This document shows, piece after piece, positions 36,244 through 46,214 of a stretch of DNA of 64,000 bases (its first letter is position 1; each line of letters starts with the position of its first letter). Where the stretch lies: positions 124,001-188,000 of the forward strand of contig JAIYAT010000035.1 in the NCBI GenBank assembly GCA_027488905.1, read 5' to 3'. This DNA comes from Bacteroidota bacterium (lineage in GTDB: Bacteria; Bacteroidota; Bacteroidia; UKL13-3). A model generated the notes under the pieces. That model ran no database searches. It was not told the DNA's origin and saw only the letters and a list, made by a program, of their open reading frames with translations. Both the position numbers and the translations under genes were made by a program.

Positions 36244-38559
36244 ATGAAGATTTTAAAAGTATTACTAATTTTTTGTGTTGGGTTTGGTTTGATCCAACAT
36301 CAGTTATATGCCCAAAATACTGTAAACATAATTCCAAAACCTTCTGATTTAGTTGATTTTGGGGTTAAAAATGTTTTTCAAATTAACAAAAACACCAAAT
36401 TGATTTATAAGGGAGCTAATGATTCTTTAATGAGAAGCATTTCTGTTTTTAAATCGAATATTGAAGCCATAAGCGGCATCAAACTAAAAAAGGGAAAAGC
36501 AAAACATAATTATATTTATGTAAATATTACTGCACTAACTGCAAGCAAACATCCAGAGGCTTATCGTTTAGCAATTGATTCAAATGGAATTAATATTGAA
36601 GCCAACACTACCATTGGAATCTTTTATGGATTTCAAACTATACTTCAATTATTACCTGCATCCAAAAGTAATAGCTTATTAGAATTACCCAAAATTAGCC
36701 TTGTTGATTACCCTAGATTTTCTTGGCGTGGCATGCATCTAGACGTAGTGAGACATTTCTTTACAGTAGGGCAAGTGAAGCAATATTTAGACTTAATGGC
36801 AATGTATAAAATGAATACTTTTCATTGGCATTTAACAGACGACCAAGGTTGGCGCATTGAAATTAAGAAGTATCCTAAACTTACTGAAACAGGAGCTTGG
36901 AGAGTAGATAGGAGGGCATGGCATTTTAATGATAGGCCAACAGCCCAACTAGGAGAAGTTGCAAATTATGGTGGTTATTATACCCAAGAGCAAGTAAAAG
37001 AAATAGTTGCATATGCCGCAGCAAGAATGATAACCGTAGTACCTGAAATTGAATTACCTGGACATAGTGCTGCGGCCATAGCTGCTTATCCTTTTCTTAG
37101 TTGCAAAGGAGAAATGCAATTACCTTTAACAGGTGGTGATTACTTAGGTAAGTCCTCAAATTATTGTGCAGGCAAGGAAGAAACATTTAGTTTTTTAACT
37201 GATGTTATTTCAGAGGTGATGCCTTTATTTCCTTCCAAGTATTTTCATATAGGAGGAGATGAGGTAGAAAAGGAACCTTGGAAAGAATGTGCGGCTTGTC
37301 AGAAAAGAATCAAAGATGAGCAATTGAAAGATGAGTTAGAATTACAAAGTTATTTTGTAAAGCGAATAGGTAAGTTTATAAAAGCTAATGGTAAGAAAAT
37401 GATAGGATGGGATGAAATCCTAGAGGGAGGATTAGCAAGTGATGCAGTTGTAATGAGTTGGCGCGGAGAAAGCGGCGGCGTAGCCGCCGCCAAACAGCAA
37501 CACGAAGTAATTATGACGCCAGGTGTTCCTTGTTATTTTGACCATTACCAAGCCGACCCAGAAACAGAGCCAAAAGCCATTGGAGGTTTTAACTCTCTTA
37601 AACGCGTGTATGATTATGAACCTATTCCTGCCGAATTAGGTGATTCCTTAAGTCATTTTGTATTGGGAGCCCAAGCCAATGTTTGGACAGAATACATGCC
37701 TAGCTTTAATCATGTGATGTATATGATATTGCCAAGAATGCCTGCAATGGCCGAGGTGTTGTGGTCGCCAAAGTCCAAGCGAAATTGGTTGGAATTTTAT
37801 CCGAGAATTGAAGCACATCAAATGAGGTTTGCAGAAATGGGACTCAATTATTGCAAAGGAAATTTTAAAGTAGACATTCAAACATTTGTGCATCAAAATA
37901 AATTGAAAGCAATACTTAAATCAGAAATTCCAAACGCGAATATTATTTATAGTTTAACTGGCAAAACAACCAATTCTCCTTATAAAGATACTATATCAAT
38001 TGATTCTAGTGGTACTATAAAGGCATGGCTTTACAGAAACAAACATCAATTAAGCATATTGCCAAGTGAACAAAAGTATGTTTTGCACAAGGCAATTGGT
38101 TCAAAAATAACCTATGATAAACCTGTGAGTAAAATCTATCCAGCAGAAGGTGAAAGCACCTTGGTAAATGGCATCTTTGGACCATTGGCAACTCGCAGCA
38201 GCTGGCATTCAATCAATAAATCTGATCTATCGCTAACCATGGAGCTTCCTCAGGTTACTGATGTTAATAGCATTTATATCAACTTTCTTCACTTCTATAA
38301 GGCTTGGGTATTTGCACCACAGCAAGTGGAGTTTTCTTATTCTTTAGATGGCATCAAATGGTCGGATGTTATTATCACTGTAAACCAAACACCAATGGTA
38401 GAGACCAATCCTATAACCCAACAATTTGGTATAACATTAAAAGCAGTCAAGGCAAAGTTTATTAAGATTAAAGCAAAGAACATAGGGATTTGTCCTCCTG
38501 GGCATCCCGGAGAAGGCCAAGGAGCATGGTTGTTTGCGGATGAAATTGTCGTGGAATAA
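36244..38559 (+). CDS. Beta-N-acetylhexosaminidase, GH20
   Basis: A 771-residue exported glycosidase. The signal peptide ends at LYAQ (24). A GH20b-like N-terminal domain (about 28-155) precedes the TIM barrel with FSWRGMHLDVVRHFF, FHWHLTDDQGWRIEI and the catalytic Asp-Glu pair in FHIGGDEVEKEPW (about 334-345), then MIGWDEIL and ANVWTEYM. The C-terminal part looks like a chitobiase C-terminal and discoidin/F5-8C-like domain. It releases terminal GlcNAc/GalNAc from chitin, glycans or peptidoglycan fragments. It stands between two tRNA genes. Confidence 0.94.
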   Translation: MKILKVLLIFCVGFGLIQHQLYAQNTVNIIPKPSDLVDFGVKNVFQINKNTKLIYKGANDSLMRSISVFKSNIEAISGIKLKKGKAKHNYIYVNITALTASKHPEAYRLAIDSNGINIEANTTIGIFYGFQTILQLLPASKSNSLLELPKISLVDYPRFSWRGMHLDVVRHFFTVGQVKQYLDLMAMYKMNTFHWHLTDDQGWRIEIKKYPKLTETGAWRVDRRAWHFNDRPTAQLGEVANYGGYYTQEQVKEIVAYAAARMITVVPEIELPGHSAAAIAAYPFLSCKGEMQLPLTGGDYLGKSSNYCAGKEETFSFLTDVISEVMPLFPSKYFHIGGDEVEKEPWKECAACQKRIKDEQLKDELELQSYFVKRIGKFIKANGKKMIGWDEILEGGLASDAVVMSWRGESGGVAAAKQQHEVIMTPGVPCYFDHYQADPETEPKAIGGFNSLKRVYDYEPIPAELGDSLSHFVLGAQANVWTEYMPSFNHVMYMILPRMPAMAEVLWSPKSKRNWLEFYPRIEAHQMRFAEMGLNYCKGNFKVDIQTFVHQNKLKAILKSEIPNANIIYSLTGKTTNSPYKDTISIDSSGTIKAWLYRNKHQLSILPSEQKYVLHKAIGSKITYDKPVSKIYPAEGESTLVNGIFGPLATRSSWHSINKSDLSLTMELPQVTDVNSIYINFLHFYKAWVFAPQQVEFSYSLDGIKWSDVIITVNQTPMVETNPITQQFGITLKAVKAKFIKIKAKNIGICPPGHPGEGQGAWLFADEIVVE

Positions 38560-38575
38560 TTTGTTAAAATAAATC

Positions 38576-38605
38576 TTGCAACAATTATTTATGTTATTAT
38601 CTTCG
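38576..38605 (+). promoter_or_regulatory. Promoter of tRNA-Leu
   Basis: TTG (38576-38578) and TATCTTCG (38598-38605), 19 bp apart, resemble the -33/-7 consensus with one mismatch; the tRNA begins 11 bp downstream. Confidence 0.55.
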
Positions 38606-38615
38606 CATCCCCGTT

Positions 38616-38699
38616 GCCCAGATGGCGGAATTGGTAGACGCGCTGGTCTCAAACACCAGTGAGCTCACCCTCGTGCCGGTTCGACCCCGGCTCTGGGTA
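38616..38699 (+). tRNA. tRNA-Leu (anticodon CAA)
   Basis: A class II tRNA of about 84 nt. The acceptor GCCCAGA pairs with TCTGGGT, the D-arm has GGCGGAATTGGTAGACGCG, the anticodon stem CTGGT/ACCAG encloses CTCAAAC (anticodon CAA), and a long variable arm is followed by the T-arm GCCGGTTCGACCCCGGC. No CCA is encoded. Confidence 0.95.
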
Positions 38700-38701
38700 C
38701 G

Positions 38702-38742
38702 AAAGGCCTAAGTAACTAAAGTTACTTGGGCCTTTGTTTTTT
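38702..38742 (+). terminator. Intrinsic terminator after tRNA-Leu
   Basis: AAAGGCCTAAGTAACT pairs with AGTTACTTGGGCCTTT with one mismatch around a 2-nt loop, followed by GTTTTTT. Confidence 0.88.
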
Positions 38743-38772
38743 ATACTGATATTGCTAAACTAATTTAGCTTC

Positions 38773-39744
38773 ATGAATTTGCTTCAAAAAGAAATAAAAG
38801 GAATAGTTTTATCAATAAGCATTGGCCTTATAGCGTATTTCTCTTCGGTATTTTTACCATCTTTTTTCAATAGCATTTTGCTAGCCCTCCTATTAGGAAT
38901 GTTACTTGGAAATTTTATAACTGTTCCAGACGCTTTTCAATCTGGAATTGGTTTTACCAGCAGTAAAATGTTAGAGTTGTCCATACTTTTTTTAGCCTTT
39001 AGTATTAATTATTCAAACATTGCAAGCCTTGGATGGAAGAGTTTTAGCCTGATTGGACTGGTTGTTTTAATCATTCTTTTTTTAACATATTATTTAGCCA
39101 TAAAATTCAAATGCCCTGGTTCTTCAGGCTGGTTAGTAGGGTTTGGAACAGCAATTTGTGGCAGTTCAGCAATTGCTGCTTTGGCACCTTCAACAACAGA
39201 AAACAAAGATGATATTGCAATTTCAATGGCAGTAGTTAACCTATTTGGTAGTTTAGGGATGATAGTGCTTCCATTTGTTTTGGTAAATTTCGGTTTGAAC
39301 CAAACGCAAATGGGCTTTTTAATTGGAGGCTCATTGCATTCTGTAGGCAATGTTGCTGGCGCTGGATATTCGATGGGTTCTGAGGTTGGATTAGCAGCAA
39401 TTACTATAAAACTGGCTAGAGTAGCCTTACTTTCTCCTGCCTTATTATTTTTTAATTATTTGGTTAATAAAGGTAATTCAAAAGGCAATTCTTTTAATCT
39501 TCCTTGGTATTTATGGAGTTTCATTGGTATTACAATTTTAACATCTCTATTTCCAATACCTAAAGTGATTTTGGATGTTTTTGAAACAGGTGGTAAAGTT
39601 ATTTTAACCATAGCTATGGCTGCAATAGGACTTAAAGTTAGTTTTAAAAAGTTGTTTTATTCGGGCAAAAAGGGAATCGTATTTGGATTGTTTATCTTTG
39701 TAGTTCAATTGTTATTGCTTTCTGCTCTTGTAGTTTTTGTTTAA
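38773..39744 (+). CDS. YeiH family putative sulfate exporter
   Basis: A 323-residue polytopic membrane protein of the YeiH/PSE family with about ten helices. Conserved segments are LALLLGMLLGNF, GWLVGFGTAICGSSAIAALAP and GFLIGGSLHSVGNVAGAGYSMG. The proposed role is anion (sulfate/sulfonate-derived) export; this is not well proven for the family. Confidence 0.88.
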   Translation: MNLLQKEIKGIVLSISIGLIAYFSSVFLPSFFNSILLALLLGMLLGNFITVPDAFQSGIGFTSSKMLELSILFLAFSINYSNIASLGWKSFSLIGLVVLIILFLTYYLAIKFKCPGSSGWLVGFGTAICGSSAIAALAPSTTENKDDIAISMAVVNLFGSLGMIVLPFVLVNFGLNQTQMGFLIGGSLHSVGNVAGAGYSMGSEVGLAAITIKLARVALLSPALLFFNYLVNKGNSKGNSFNLPWYLWSFIGITILTSLFPIPKVILDVFETGGKVILTIAMAAIGLKVSFKKLFYSGKKGIVFGLFIFVVQLLLLSALVVFV

Positions 39745-39813
39745 GCAAAATCTACTTCTATTTTGTGATTGAGTATATCTAAACTACCTTCACACACTTA
39801 ATTAAATTGAATT

Positions 39814-41151
39814 ATGACGCCACAACAGCAAACCTTATTAAAGAATTTTGGCATCACAGCCTTAAATGAAATGCAGGTGGCCATGCAACATGCTTTTGAA
39901 GCTGATTCAGATATTATCCTAATTTCTCCCACTGGTTCTGGAAAAACCTTAGCCTTTCTTTTGCCCATTGCTTCCAATTTGGATAAAGATTTAAAAGAGG
40001 TAATTCAAACCGTTATAGTGGTACCTACAAGAGAACTTGCTTTGCAAATTGAAATGGTTTTCAAGCAAATGGCCAGTGGGTTTAAAATCACTTGTGTATA
40101 TGGCGGACATAAAACTCGCATAGAGGAAAGCAGTTTAAGTGTTCCACCAACAGTTTTGGTTGGCACGCCGGGTAGAATTTCCTATCATATAAGAAATGAA
40201 AACATTTCAATCGCCAAGGCGAAGTACCTGGTTTTAGACGAGTTTGATAAGTCGTTAGAATCTGGATTTAAAGATGAAATGGAGTATATCGTAAACAACT
40301 CCAAAACCTTGAAAAAAAGACTGTTTACTTCGGCTACACCTTTAGAGAAAATCCCTGCATTTATTGGAAAAAGAAGGATTTTTGAACTCAACTTTACACA
40401 AGGTCTCCAGCAACCTATCGAAAACCTTAGCCTTAAATATGTTCATGTAAAAGGAGATGATAAACTCGAGGCATTAATACTTTTGCTTGGTGCATTAAGA
40501 GAAAAATCAATTATTATTTTTTGCAACCACAGAGATGCAGTAAATAGAATTTCACTTCAACTCAAAAAAATGAATTTTCTACATGGCTATTACCATGGAG
40601 GCTTAGAGCAAATAGACCGTGAAAAGACTTTGATTTTGTTTAGAAATGGAAGCATTCGAGTTTTAGTTTCAACCGATTTAGGTTCAAGAGGCTTAGATAT
40701 TCCCGAAATAGACGTTGTAATACATTATCAACTTCCTTTGAAAGAAGATGCTATGATTCATAGAAATGGCAGAACTGCTAGGATGAATGCCGATGGAGAA
40801 GCTTATTTTTTATTAGATGTTAATGAAAAGCTGCCTCACTTTTTAAAGGATAAACCTCAGGAAGTAAAGCTTCCAACCAAACAGGAAAATTTGCAAATGC
40901 CTTCCTTTAGAACTTTATATATAAATGTTGGTAAAAAGGATAAAATAAGCAAAGTGGATATTGCTGGTTGGTTGCACCAAAAAGGGTTATTGGAAAAAGA
41001 CGAATTAGGGAGAATTGACATTTTAGACAACTCCTCTTATGCTGCAATTTCATCCCCTGTTTTTAAGGCTGCTTTAACCAAAATTAAAGAAGAAAAGTTA
41101 AAAGGTAAAAAAGTTAAAGTTGAGGAGGCCTATCTTACAAACCTGATTTAG
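39814..41151 (+). CDS. DEAD-box RNA helicase, DbpA-like
   Basis: A 445-residue DEAD-box helicase. Motif I is SPTGSGKT, motif II is LVLDEFDK (DEFD rather than DEAD), motif III is TSATP, and motif VI is HRNGRTARM. A C-terminal DbpA-type RNA-binding domain is visible (FRTLYINVGKKDKISKVDIAGWLHQKG; LDNSSYAAI), implying targeting of 23S rRNA during ribosome assembly. DEFD variants occur in Bacteroidota DbpA-like proteins, so activity is still expected. Confidence 0.92.
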   Translation: MTPQQQTLLKNFGITALNEMQVAMQHAFEADSDIILISPTGSGKTLAFLLPIASNLDKDLKEVIQTVIVVPTRELALQIEMVFKQMASGFKITCVYGGHKTRIEESSLSVPPTVLVGTPGRISYHIRNENISIAKAKYLVLDEFDKSLESGFKDEMEYIVNNSKTLKKRLFTSATPLEKIPAFIGKRRIFELNFTQGLQQPIENLSLKYVHVKGDDKLEALILLLGALREKSIIIFCNHRDAVNRISLQLKKMNFLHGYYHGGLEQIDREKTLILFRNGSIRVLVSTDLGSRGLDIPEIDVVIHYQLPLKEDAMIHRNGRTARMNADGEAYFLLDVNEKLPHFLKDKPQEVKLPTKQENLQMPSFRTLYINVGKKDKISKVDIAGWLHQKGLLEKDELGRIDILDNSSYAAISSPVFKAALTKIKEEKLKGKKVKVEEAYLTNLI

Positions 41152-41198
41152 TTTTAATGCATGCTTGCATATTGGTTCAAACCATAACTAATTGCAAG

Positions 41199-42164
41199 AT
41201 GAATTTTAGTAAATTTCTATTTGGCATTTGCCTTTTTATTTTTTTGGCATTTCCCGAAAAGGCTGCGGCTTGGGGATTTTTTGCGCATAAGCAAATCAAC
41301 AGATTGGCAGTGTTCTCATTGCCAGAAGAAATGTTTGGATTTTATAAAAGAAATATAGAATACCTATCTGAGCATGCAGTAGACCCAGACAAGAGGAGGT
41401 ATTTGATGGAAGGAGAGGATGTAAAACATTATATCGACATAGACCATTTTGAAAAAGTGCTTCCCATTGATACCATCCCAATGAAGTATAAAGATGCTAT
41501 TGAAAAGTTGGGTAAAGATACTATTCATGCCTATGGGATAGTTCCTTGGAACATACAATGGATGATGAGAAAACTCACAACAGCCTTTGAACAACATGAT
41601 GTTGGGAGGGTTCTCAAACTTTCTGCCGAATTAGGGCATTATGTTGGCGATGCCCATGTGCCATTGCATACAACAGAAAACTATAATGGCCAATTAAGCG
41701 GACAGCATGGTATTCATGGATTTTTTGAATCAAGGTTACCTGAGCTGTTTTTTGATACTTATTCATTTTTTGTGGGCAAAGCCAATTATATTGAAAATCC
41801 TTTGGCTTCAGGTTGGCAAGCAGTTTCAGGAAGTTTTTTTTATGTTCCAATGGTCTTTGCAACTGAAAGATTGGTTCAAACCGAAACCCCAGAAGACCAA
41901 AAATTTGGGTATGAGCAAAAAAATAATAGTTCACAAAAAGTTTACTCAAAAAGGATTTCAACTGCCTACCATCAGAAACTTGAAGGCATTGTAGAGCAAA
42001 GGATGCAAGCAGCTGTTATGGCTGTAGCTTCTTATTGGTACACAGCCTGGGTAGATGCAGGGCAGCCAAAAATTGATCAATGGAACTTACTTGAAACACC
42101 CTTGTTTTTACAAGATTCAATTGAAATTGCACCTGTAAAACCCGTTTTGGGAAGGGAAGAATGA
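41199..42164 (+). CDS. Exported zinc-dependent phospholipase C/S1-P1 nuclease-like protein
   Basis: An exported protein of about 321 residues. The signal peptide is cleaved near EKAAAWGFF; a mature N-terminal Trp is a zinc ligand in S1/P1 nucleases and phospholipase C. WGFFAHKQINRLAVF, YIDIDHFEK, SAELGHYVGDAHVPLHT (HxxxD) fit the trinuclear zinc site. Substrate (phospholipid or nucleic acid) is undetermined. The track's earlier start at 41157 adds 14 residues before the signal peptide; the ATG at 41199 is better. Confidence 0.82.
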   Translation: MNFSKFLFGICLFIFLAFPEKAAAWGFFAHKQINRLAVFSLPEEMFGFYKRNIEYLSEHAVDPDKRRYLMEGEDVKHYIDIDHFEKVLPIDTIPMKYKDAIEKLGKDTIHAYGIVPWNIQWMMRKLTTAFEQHDVGRVLKLSAELGHYVGDAHVPLHTTENYNGQLSGQHGIHGFFESRLPELFFDTYSFFVGKANYIENPLASGWQAVSGSFFYVPMVFATERLVQTETPEDQKFGYEQKNNSSQKVYSKRISTAYHQKLEGIVEQRMQAAVMAVASYWYTAWVDAGQPKIDQWNLLETPLFLQDSIEIAPVKPVLGREE

Positions 42165-42271
42165 GCATATGGGAAAAGGTGTGCATAACTTGTTTTGTGG
42201 CCTTTGGTGAGCACCTCTATTTTTGTTTGGAAAGAATAGGTCTTGAATTCAAATTCATTTTAATGATTTAA
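42161..42271 (+). CDS. Possible small protein (36 aa)
   Basis: An ORF below the track's length limit, starting at an ATG that overlaps the preceding stop (ATGA) and ending 13 bp before dnaN. The sequence MSIWEKVCITCFVAFGEHLY... is hydrophobic with Cys residues. The overlap would allow translational coupling. Without homologs I cannot tell a real small gene from chance. Confidence 0.3.
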   Translation: MSIWEKVCITCFVAFGEHLYFCLERIGLEFKFILMI

Positions 42272-42284
42272 ACGAAATATGTCG

Positions 42285-43406
42285 ATGAAGTTTATTGTAA
42301 ATAGCAGTGTTTTACTGCGTCAGCTTAGCTATATTGATGGGGTTGTTGTTGCAAAACCTATCATACCCATTCTAAACAATTTTTTGTTTACCATAAATGA
42401 TGGAATGCTTTCTATTTATTCGACAGATTTAGAAACAACCATGAGCACTAGCATTAAGGTTGATGCCAAGGAAAATGTTTCTATTGCTATTCCATCTAAA
42501 ACTACAATGGAGTTGCTAAAAACTTTAGCAGACCAACCTTTGGCTTTTTCAATTAATGAAGAAAAGGGAACTGTAGAAATAAAATACGAAACTGGAAGGT
42601 TTAAATTAACTGCGCAGCGCAGCGATGAGTTCCCTAAGACACCTCAATTGGAAGATTTGAACTCATTTGAAATTCCAGCAAAAGTTTTGCAGAAGGCTGT
42701 TGCTAAATCTGTTTTTGCCACAAGTTCTGATGAAATTAGGTTGAACCTAACTGGAGTTTATCTTCAATTGTTTAAAAACAATATAACTTTTGTAGCAACA
42801 GATGCTAATCGCTTGGTTAGATTTACAAGGAATGATGTTAAGCCAGGTGCAGAAGATGCCTTGATATTGCCAAAAAAGGCATTAAATCTTTTAAAATCAT
42901 CTTTGCCATCTGATGATACAATGGTAAAAGTTTCGTTTAACAGACAAAATGCGCAGTTTCAGTTTGGTGAGCAAAGTTTAACTTGTCGTTTAATTGATGA
43001 AAAGTACCCTGATTATAAAGCTGTGATTCCAACCGAAAATCCAAATAGGTTAACAGTGGATAGGGGAGATTTCTTAATGGCAGTTAGACGTGTTTCTATT
43101 ACCTCAAATAAGTCTACCCATCAAATTCGTTTAAAAATGACAAGCAGCGAATTAACCATTAGTGCAGAGGATATTGATTTCGAAAACGAATCAGTTGAAA
43201 AGATGGCTTGCTCATATCTTGGAGATGATATGGAAATTGGGTTCAATTCTAAATATTTATTAGAAATGCTTAATAACATGGATGCAGCCATGATAACCAT
43301 TGAATTATCTCAGCCAAACAGAGCAGGTGTAATACTCCCGGCTGAGCAAGAAACAGATGAAGATATCCTAATGTTAATTATGCCAATGATGTTAAACAAT
43401 TATTAA
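42285..43406 (+). CDS. dnaN: DNA polymerase III beta subunit (sliding clamp)
   Basis: A 373-residue clamp protein with the three-fold DNA clamp organisation: FIVNSSVLLRQLSYIDGVV, TGVYLQLFKNNITFVATDANRLVRF and a C-terminal EQETDEDILMLIMPMMLNNY matching the family's conserved MP-L ending. It tethers DNA polymerase to the template. The track start (42279) adds Met-Ser before MKFIVNSS; the ATG at 42285 is more usual. dnaA is not adjacent. Confidence 0.95.
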   Translation: MKFIVNSSVLLRQLSYIDGVVVAKPIIPILNNFLFTINDGMLSIYSTDLETTMSTSIKVDAKENVSIAIPSKTTMELLKTLADQPLAFSINEEKGTVEIKYETGRFKLTAQRSDEFPKTPQLEDLNSFEIPAKVLQKAVAKSVFATSSDEIRLNLTGVYLQLFKNNITFVATDANRLVRFTRNDVKPGAEDALILPKKALNLLKSSLPSDDTMVKVSFNRQNAQFQFGEQSLTCRLIDEKYPDYKAVIPTENPNRLTVDRGDFLMAVRRVSITSNKSTHQIRLKMTSSELTISAEDIDFENESVEKMACSYLGDDMEIGFNSKYLLEMLNNMDAAMITIELSQPNRAGVILPAEQETDEDILMLIMPMMLNNY

Positions 43407-43410
43407 TTGT

Positions 43411-44640
43411 TTAGTTAATCGGTATTTTGCCTACTTGTAATCTGTCATTAAAACGCTTGATGATTTTTCTAAACTCATCAGGCGTGTAAGTATTTGCTTT
43501 TACTCTTCTAAAGTAGTTCATAGGGTCTCCACCTACAAATATTCCCATCGAATTTTGGTTTAAATTATAGGGTTTGCCCATTTGTACAAATGATTTGTTA
43601 TATACAAACAACCCATAATTAGGCTTATTAGTTATATCCGAAATGTCTTCAATAAATGAGGCGATAAAGTAATCCCCTGAATCTAGGGTTGCTCCTGAAA
43701 TAATGTTTAATCTATCGTCTACAAATACATTTTCAAAATCACCTTTAGCAACTTTTTGAGCATCCGTATTCATGAAAAATTGAAGTTTACAAAAGTTGAA
43801 ATTGTTTCTAAACTCCTGAATAATTGTTTTGTTGGTTTGCTCCTGCATTTTATAAACTTGGTCGGCTTCAGAAACTAGACCATTTATTTTAAGGTCGGCG
43901 ATAAGCTTTTCATCTGGTGTTTCCAACATGACTAACATAGTACCTTTGCTTAGTTGAGTTAATTCCTTAACTAAGGATTGTTCTGTTGTTACTATTTTAT
44001 CACGTATTCTTATACCGCTTAATTTTAGTGCAACCTCTATGGTGCTCGGTCTGCCTAAATATTTAATAGTGCTGATTTGGTTTGAAAAGCTATAAACATA
44101 CCGCAATTCTATGCTTGCAACGGCCCCTAAACTTACATTTACGCCGGCAAATGCTCCGAAATCGAAATCACCTGCTTTGTTTAAGTTATAAGTGTCATTG
44201 TTCAGAATTCTATAATTTCCATCCTGCATTGCTTGAGTTTCTGTATATAACACATAAGATGGTCGAACACCAAGATATAATCTAAGGTCATCTGACATTC
44301 TATCTGGAATAAAATTAAGATAGAGGTTTAGGTCGGCAAAATTTGTTTTATATCTTCTATCTTGGTTTTCATCACGCGCGCCAATACTACTAAAACCAGC
44401 TTCTACAGTATAATCTAGGCTGTTTAAGAATCTATTTACATTATAAGGAGTGATGGGTCTTTGGTAAAAGACACCAAAACCTCCAAGTGTTCTTGCAAGT
44501 AAATCTGGATTTTTAACATTGATAGTTGGGAAATTAGTTAAAAGTGAAATGCCAAAATTTGGTTCAAATCCTTTGCCTCCTTGCGCCAAAGCTTGCATGG
44601 CAAAAAGTATCATAATAAAGTGGAAAGCTAGTTTTTTCAT
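43411..44640 (-). CDS. Unrecognised outer-membrane-associated protein
   Basis: I do not recognise this 409-residue protein. The signal peptide ends MQALAQ (19). Residues about 20-220 look like an outer-membrane beta-barrel ([30 protein letters not shown]), and the rest (about 225-409) is a soluble alpha/beta domain beginning near [31 protein letters not shown]. The join of a small barrel to a long soluble domain is unusual. The start overlaps the stop of queG by 4 bp, so it is in the queG operon. Confidence 0.7.
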   Translation of the reverse strand: MKKLAFHFIMILFAMQALAQGGKGFEPNFGISLLTNFPTINVKNPDLLARTLGGFGVFYQRPITPYNVNRFLNSLDYTVEAGFSSIGARDENQDRRYKTNFADLNLYLNFIPDRMSDDLRLYLGVRPSYVLYTETQAMQDGNYRILNNDTYNLNKAGDFDFGAFAGVNVSLGAVASIELRYVYSFSNQISTIKYLGRPSTIEVALKLSGIRIRDKIVTTEQSLVKELTQLSKGTMLVMLETPDEKLIADLKINGLVSEADQVYKMQEQTNKTIIQEFRNNFNFCKLQFFMNTDAQKVAKGDFENVFVDDRLNIISGATLDSGDYFIASFIEDISDITNKPNYGLFVYNKSFVQMGKPYNLNQNSMGIFVGGDPMNYFRRVKANTYTPDEFRKIIKRFNDRLQVGKIPIN

Positions 44641-45575
44641 AACCTTGGTTTAATTAAGAAGTCAATATTTTTCTTGAGCCCGTTGTATTTGGCGCGTGAA
44701 AGTGCTGAATTTTTAAATAATCTCCCAAAAGTATCTTCAGTAATTTCAATCCAATCTTGAGTTTTCATTTCTAAGAACTCAGGTTTCGGTTTGAACCTAG
44801 GTTCTTGATGCGGTTTAGCGAAGCGGTTCCAAGGGCATACATCCATGCATACATCACAACCAAAAATCCAATTTTCCCAAGTTTCTTTAAATTGGGGAGG
44901 TATTTCTTCTTTAAGTTCAATCGTTAAATAGCTGATACATTTTGAACCATCAACTTTGTGAGGTTCATAAATAGCTTTTGTGGGGCAGGCCTCCATACAG
45001 GCATTGCAGGTGCCGCAATGGTCTGTGGTAATAGTATCATTATCTAATTCCAAATCTATGATAAGCTCACTTAGAAAGAAGTAGCTTCCAGCTTGTTTTT
45101 GAATTAGGTTTCCGTTTTTGCCAAGCCAGCCTAATCCAGATTTTATGGCCCAAGCCTTTTCTAATATTGGTGCAGAATCTACAAAAGCCCTGCCTTCTAC
45201 CTTCCCAATAGTATTTTGGATGATATTTAGCAATTCAAACAACTTGTCTTTTATAACAATATGGTAATCTTCGCCATAGGCATAAGTCGAAATTTTAAGT
45301 TGGTCATTAGGAAGTTTTTCATTGGCTTTATAATTGAATAAAAGCGAAACAACAGATTTTGCACCAGGCACAAGCAAAGTTGGATCTAGTCTTTTGTCGA
45401 AATAATTTTCCATGTATTTCATTTGGCCATTTCTCTCTTCTTTTAACCATTTTTCAAGGCGAGGTGCTTCCTCCTCTAAAAAGGCAGCCTTAGAAATACC
45501 ACAAGCAGAAAATCCCAAAACCAGGGCTTGAGATTTGATAAAATCAGTTTGTTGAGTGCGATTCACGGATATCAA
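44637..45575 (-). CDS. queG: Epoxyqueuosine reductase QueG
   Basis: A 312-residue cobalamin-dependent reductase that completes queuosine in tRNA. Two [4Fe-4S] motifs are visible: [15 protein letters not shown] and [11 protein letters not shown]. The N-terminal part carries [11 protein letters not shown] and the conserved WLGKNGNLI. It uses cobalamin, in keeping with the PduO-type enzyme earlier in the window. It is transcribed with the gene after it. Confidence 0.95.
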   Translation of the reverse strand: MISVNRTQQTDFIKSQALVLGFSACGISKAAFLEEEAPRLEKWLKEERNGQMKYMENYFDKRLDPTLLVPGAKSVVSLLFNYKANEKLPNDQLKISTYAYGEDYHIVIKDKLFELLNIIQNTIGKVEGRAFVDSAPILEKAWAIKSGLGWLGKNGNLIQKQAGSYFFLSELIIDLELDNDTITTDHCGTCNACMEACPTKAIYEPHKVDGSKCISYLTIELKEEIPPQFKETWENWIFGCDVCMDVCPWNRFAKPHQEPRFKPKPEFLEMKTQDWIEITEDTFGRLFKNSALSRAKYNGLKKNIDFLIKPRL

Positions 45576-45593
45576 CTAAAGTCGCAATATAAC

Positions 45594-45623
45594 AAAAGAG
45601 GAGGCTTTTGGCCTCCTCTTTTT
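45594..45623 (-). terminator. Intergenic intrinsic terminator
   Basis: AAAAGAGGAGGC and GCCTCCTCTTTT form a perfect stem with a short T-rich loop. On the minus strand it lies just upstream of queG and downstream of the Spy-like gene, so it terminates the latter; being symmetrical it could act both ways. Confidence 0.85.
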
Positions 45624-45641
45624 AAAGATTATATACTTCAT

Positions 45642-46058
45642 TTACATTGTTTTGCCTTCTCTTTTACTTTTGGCATTTTCTTTCTTTTCTTGTCTCATCT
45701 TTTCCTTTTCTTCCTTATAAATCTTTTGTTGATCGGCATTTAGAATTGCAATGATTTCAGCATCTGCTTTCTCAAGGTAAGTTTTCATGATTTCTCGTTT
45801 TTCTTTTTGAGAGGCATCTGCGGGTAAACTCTGCATTTTTTGTTTTGCCTCAGTTCGGTTTCTTTTTGTGATTTCATCAAATTGTTCGGATTGTTTAGCA
45901 TCTAAATTAAGCTTAGCTTTTAATTCAGATTTTCTTTCTTCCATTTTGGCTTTGGCTTCTCCATTTCCTTTAGACCTTCCTTGAGAAAAGCCATTCAGGT
46001 TAAGTAGCATAAATACTGCAAACAATGCAGTAAAGAACTTTAAATTTAAGTTTTTCAT
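45642..46058 (-). CDS. Spy/CpxP-like exported protein
   Basis: A 138-residue exported protein with a signal peptide ending NGFSQG and a mature part made of highly charged helices (KMEERKSELKAKLNLDAKQSEQFDEITKRNRTEAKQKMQ; LNADQQKIYKEEKEK). The pattern of LNLDAKQ and ILNADQQKIY matches small periplasmic chaperone-like or Spy-type proteins common in Bacteroidota. Envelope stress binding is inferred only. Confidence 0.75.
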   Translation of the reverse strand: MKNLNLKFFTALFAVFMLLNLNGFSQGRSKGNGEAKAKMEERKSELKAKLNLDAKQSEQFDEITKRNRTEAKQKMQSLPADASQKEKREIMKTYLEKADAEIIAILNADQQKIYKEEKEKMRQEKKENAKSKREGKTM

Positions 46059-46214
46059 AATTATTTAAAATATAAATATTGGATTAGATAAACTGTAAAA
46101 GGTTTAATTAAAAAAATAGAAACATTGAATCACAAATGGTGGGAAATTATGTTAGTTAATTATTACCTTAAATTGATATTAATGGATATATTTGATAACT
46201 AAATTAGCTGAGAA

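Noticed and set aside
41614-41961. Minus-strand ORF inside the phospholipase/nuclease-like gene
   Set aside because: Shadow frame of a gene with clear zinc-site motifs on the other strand.
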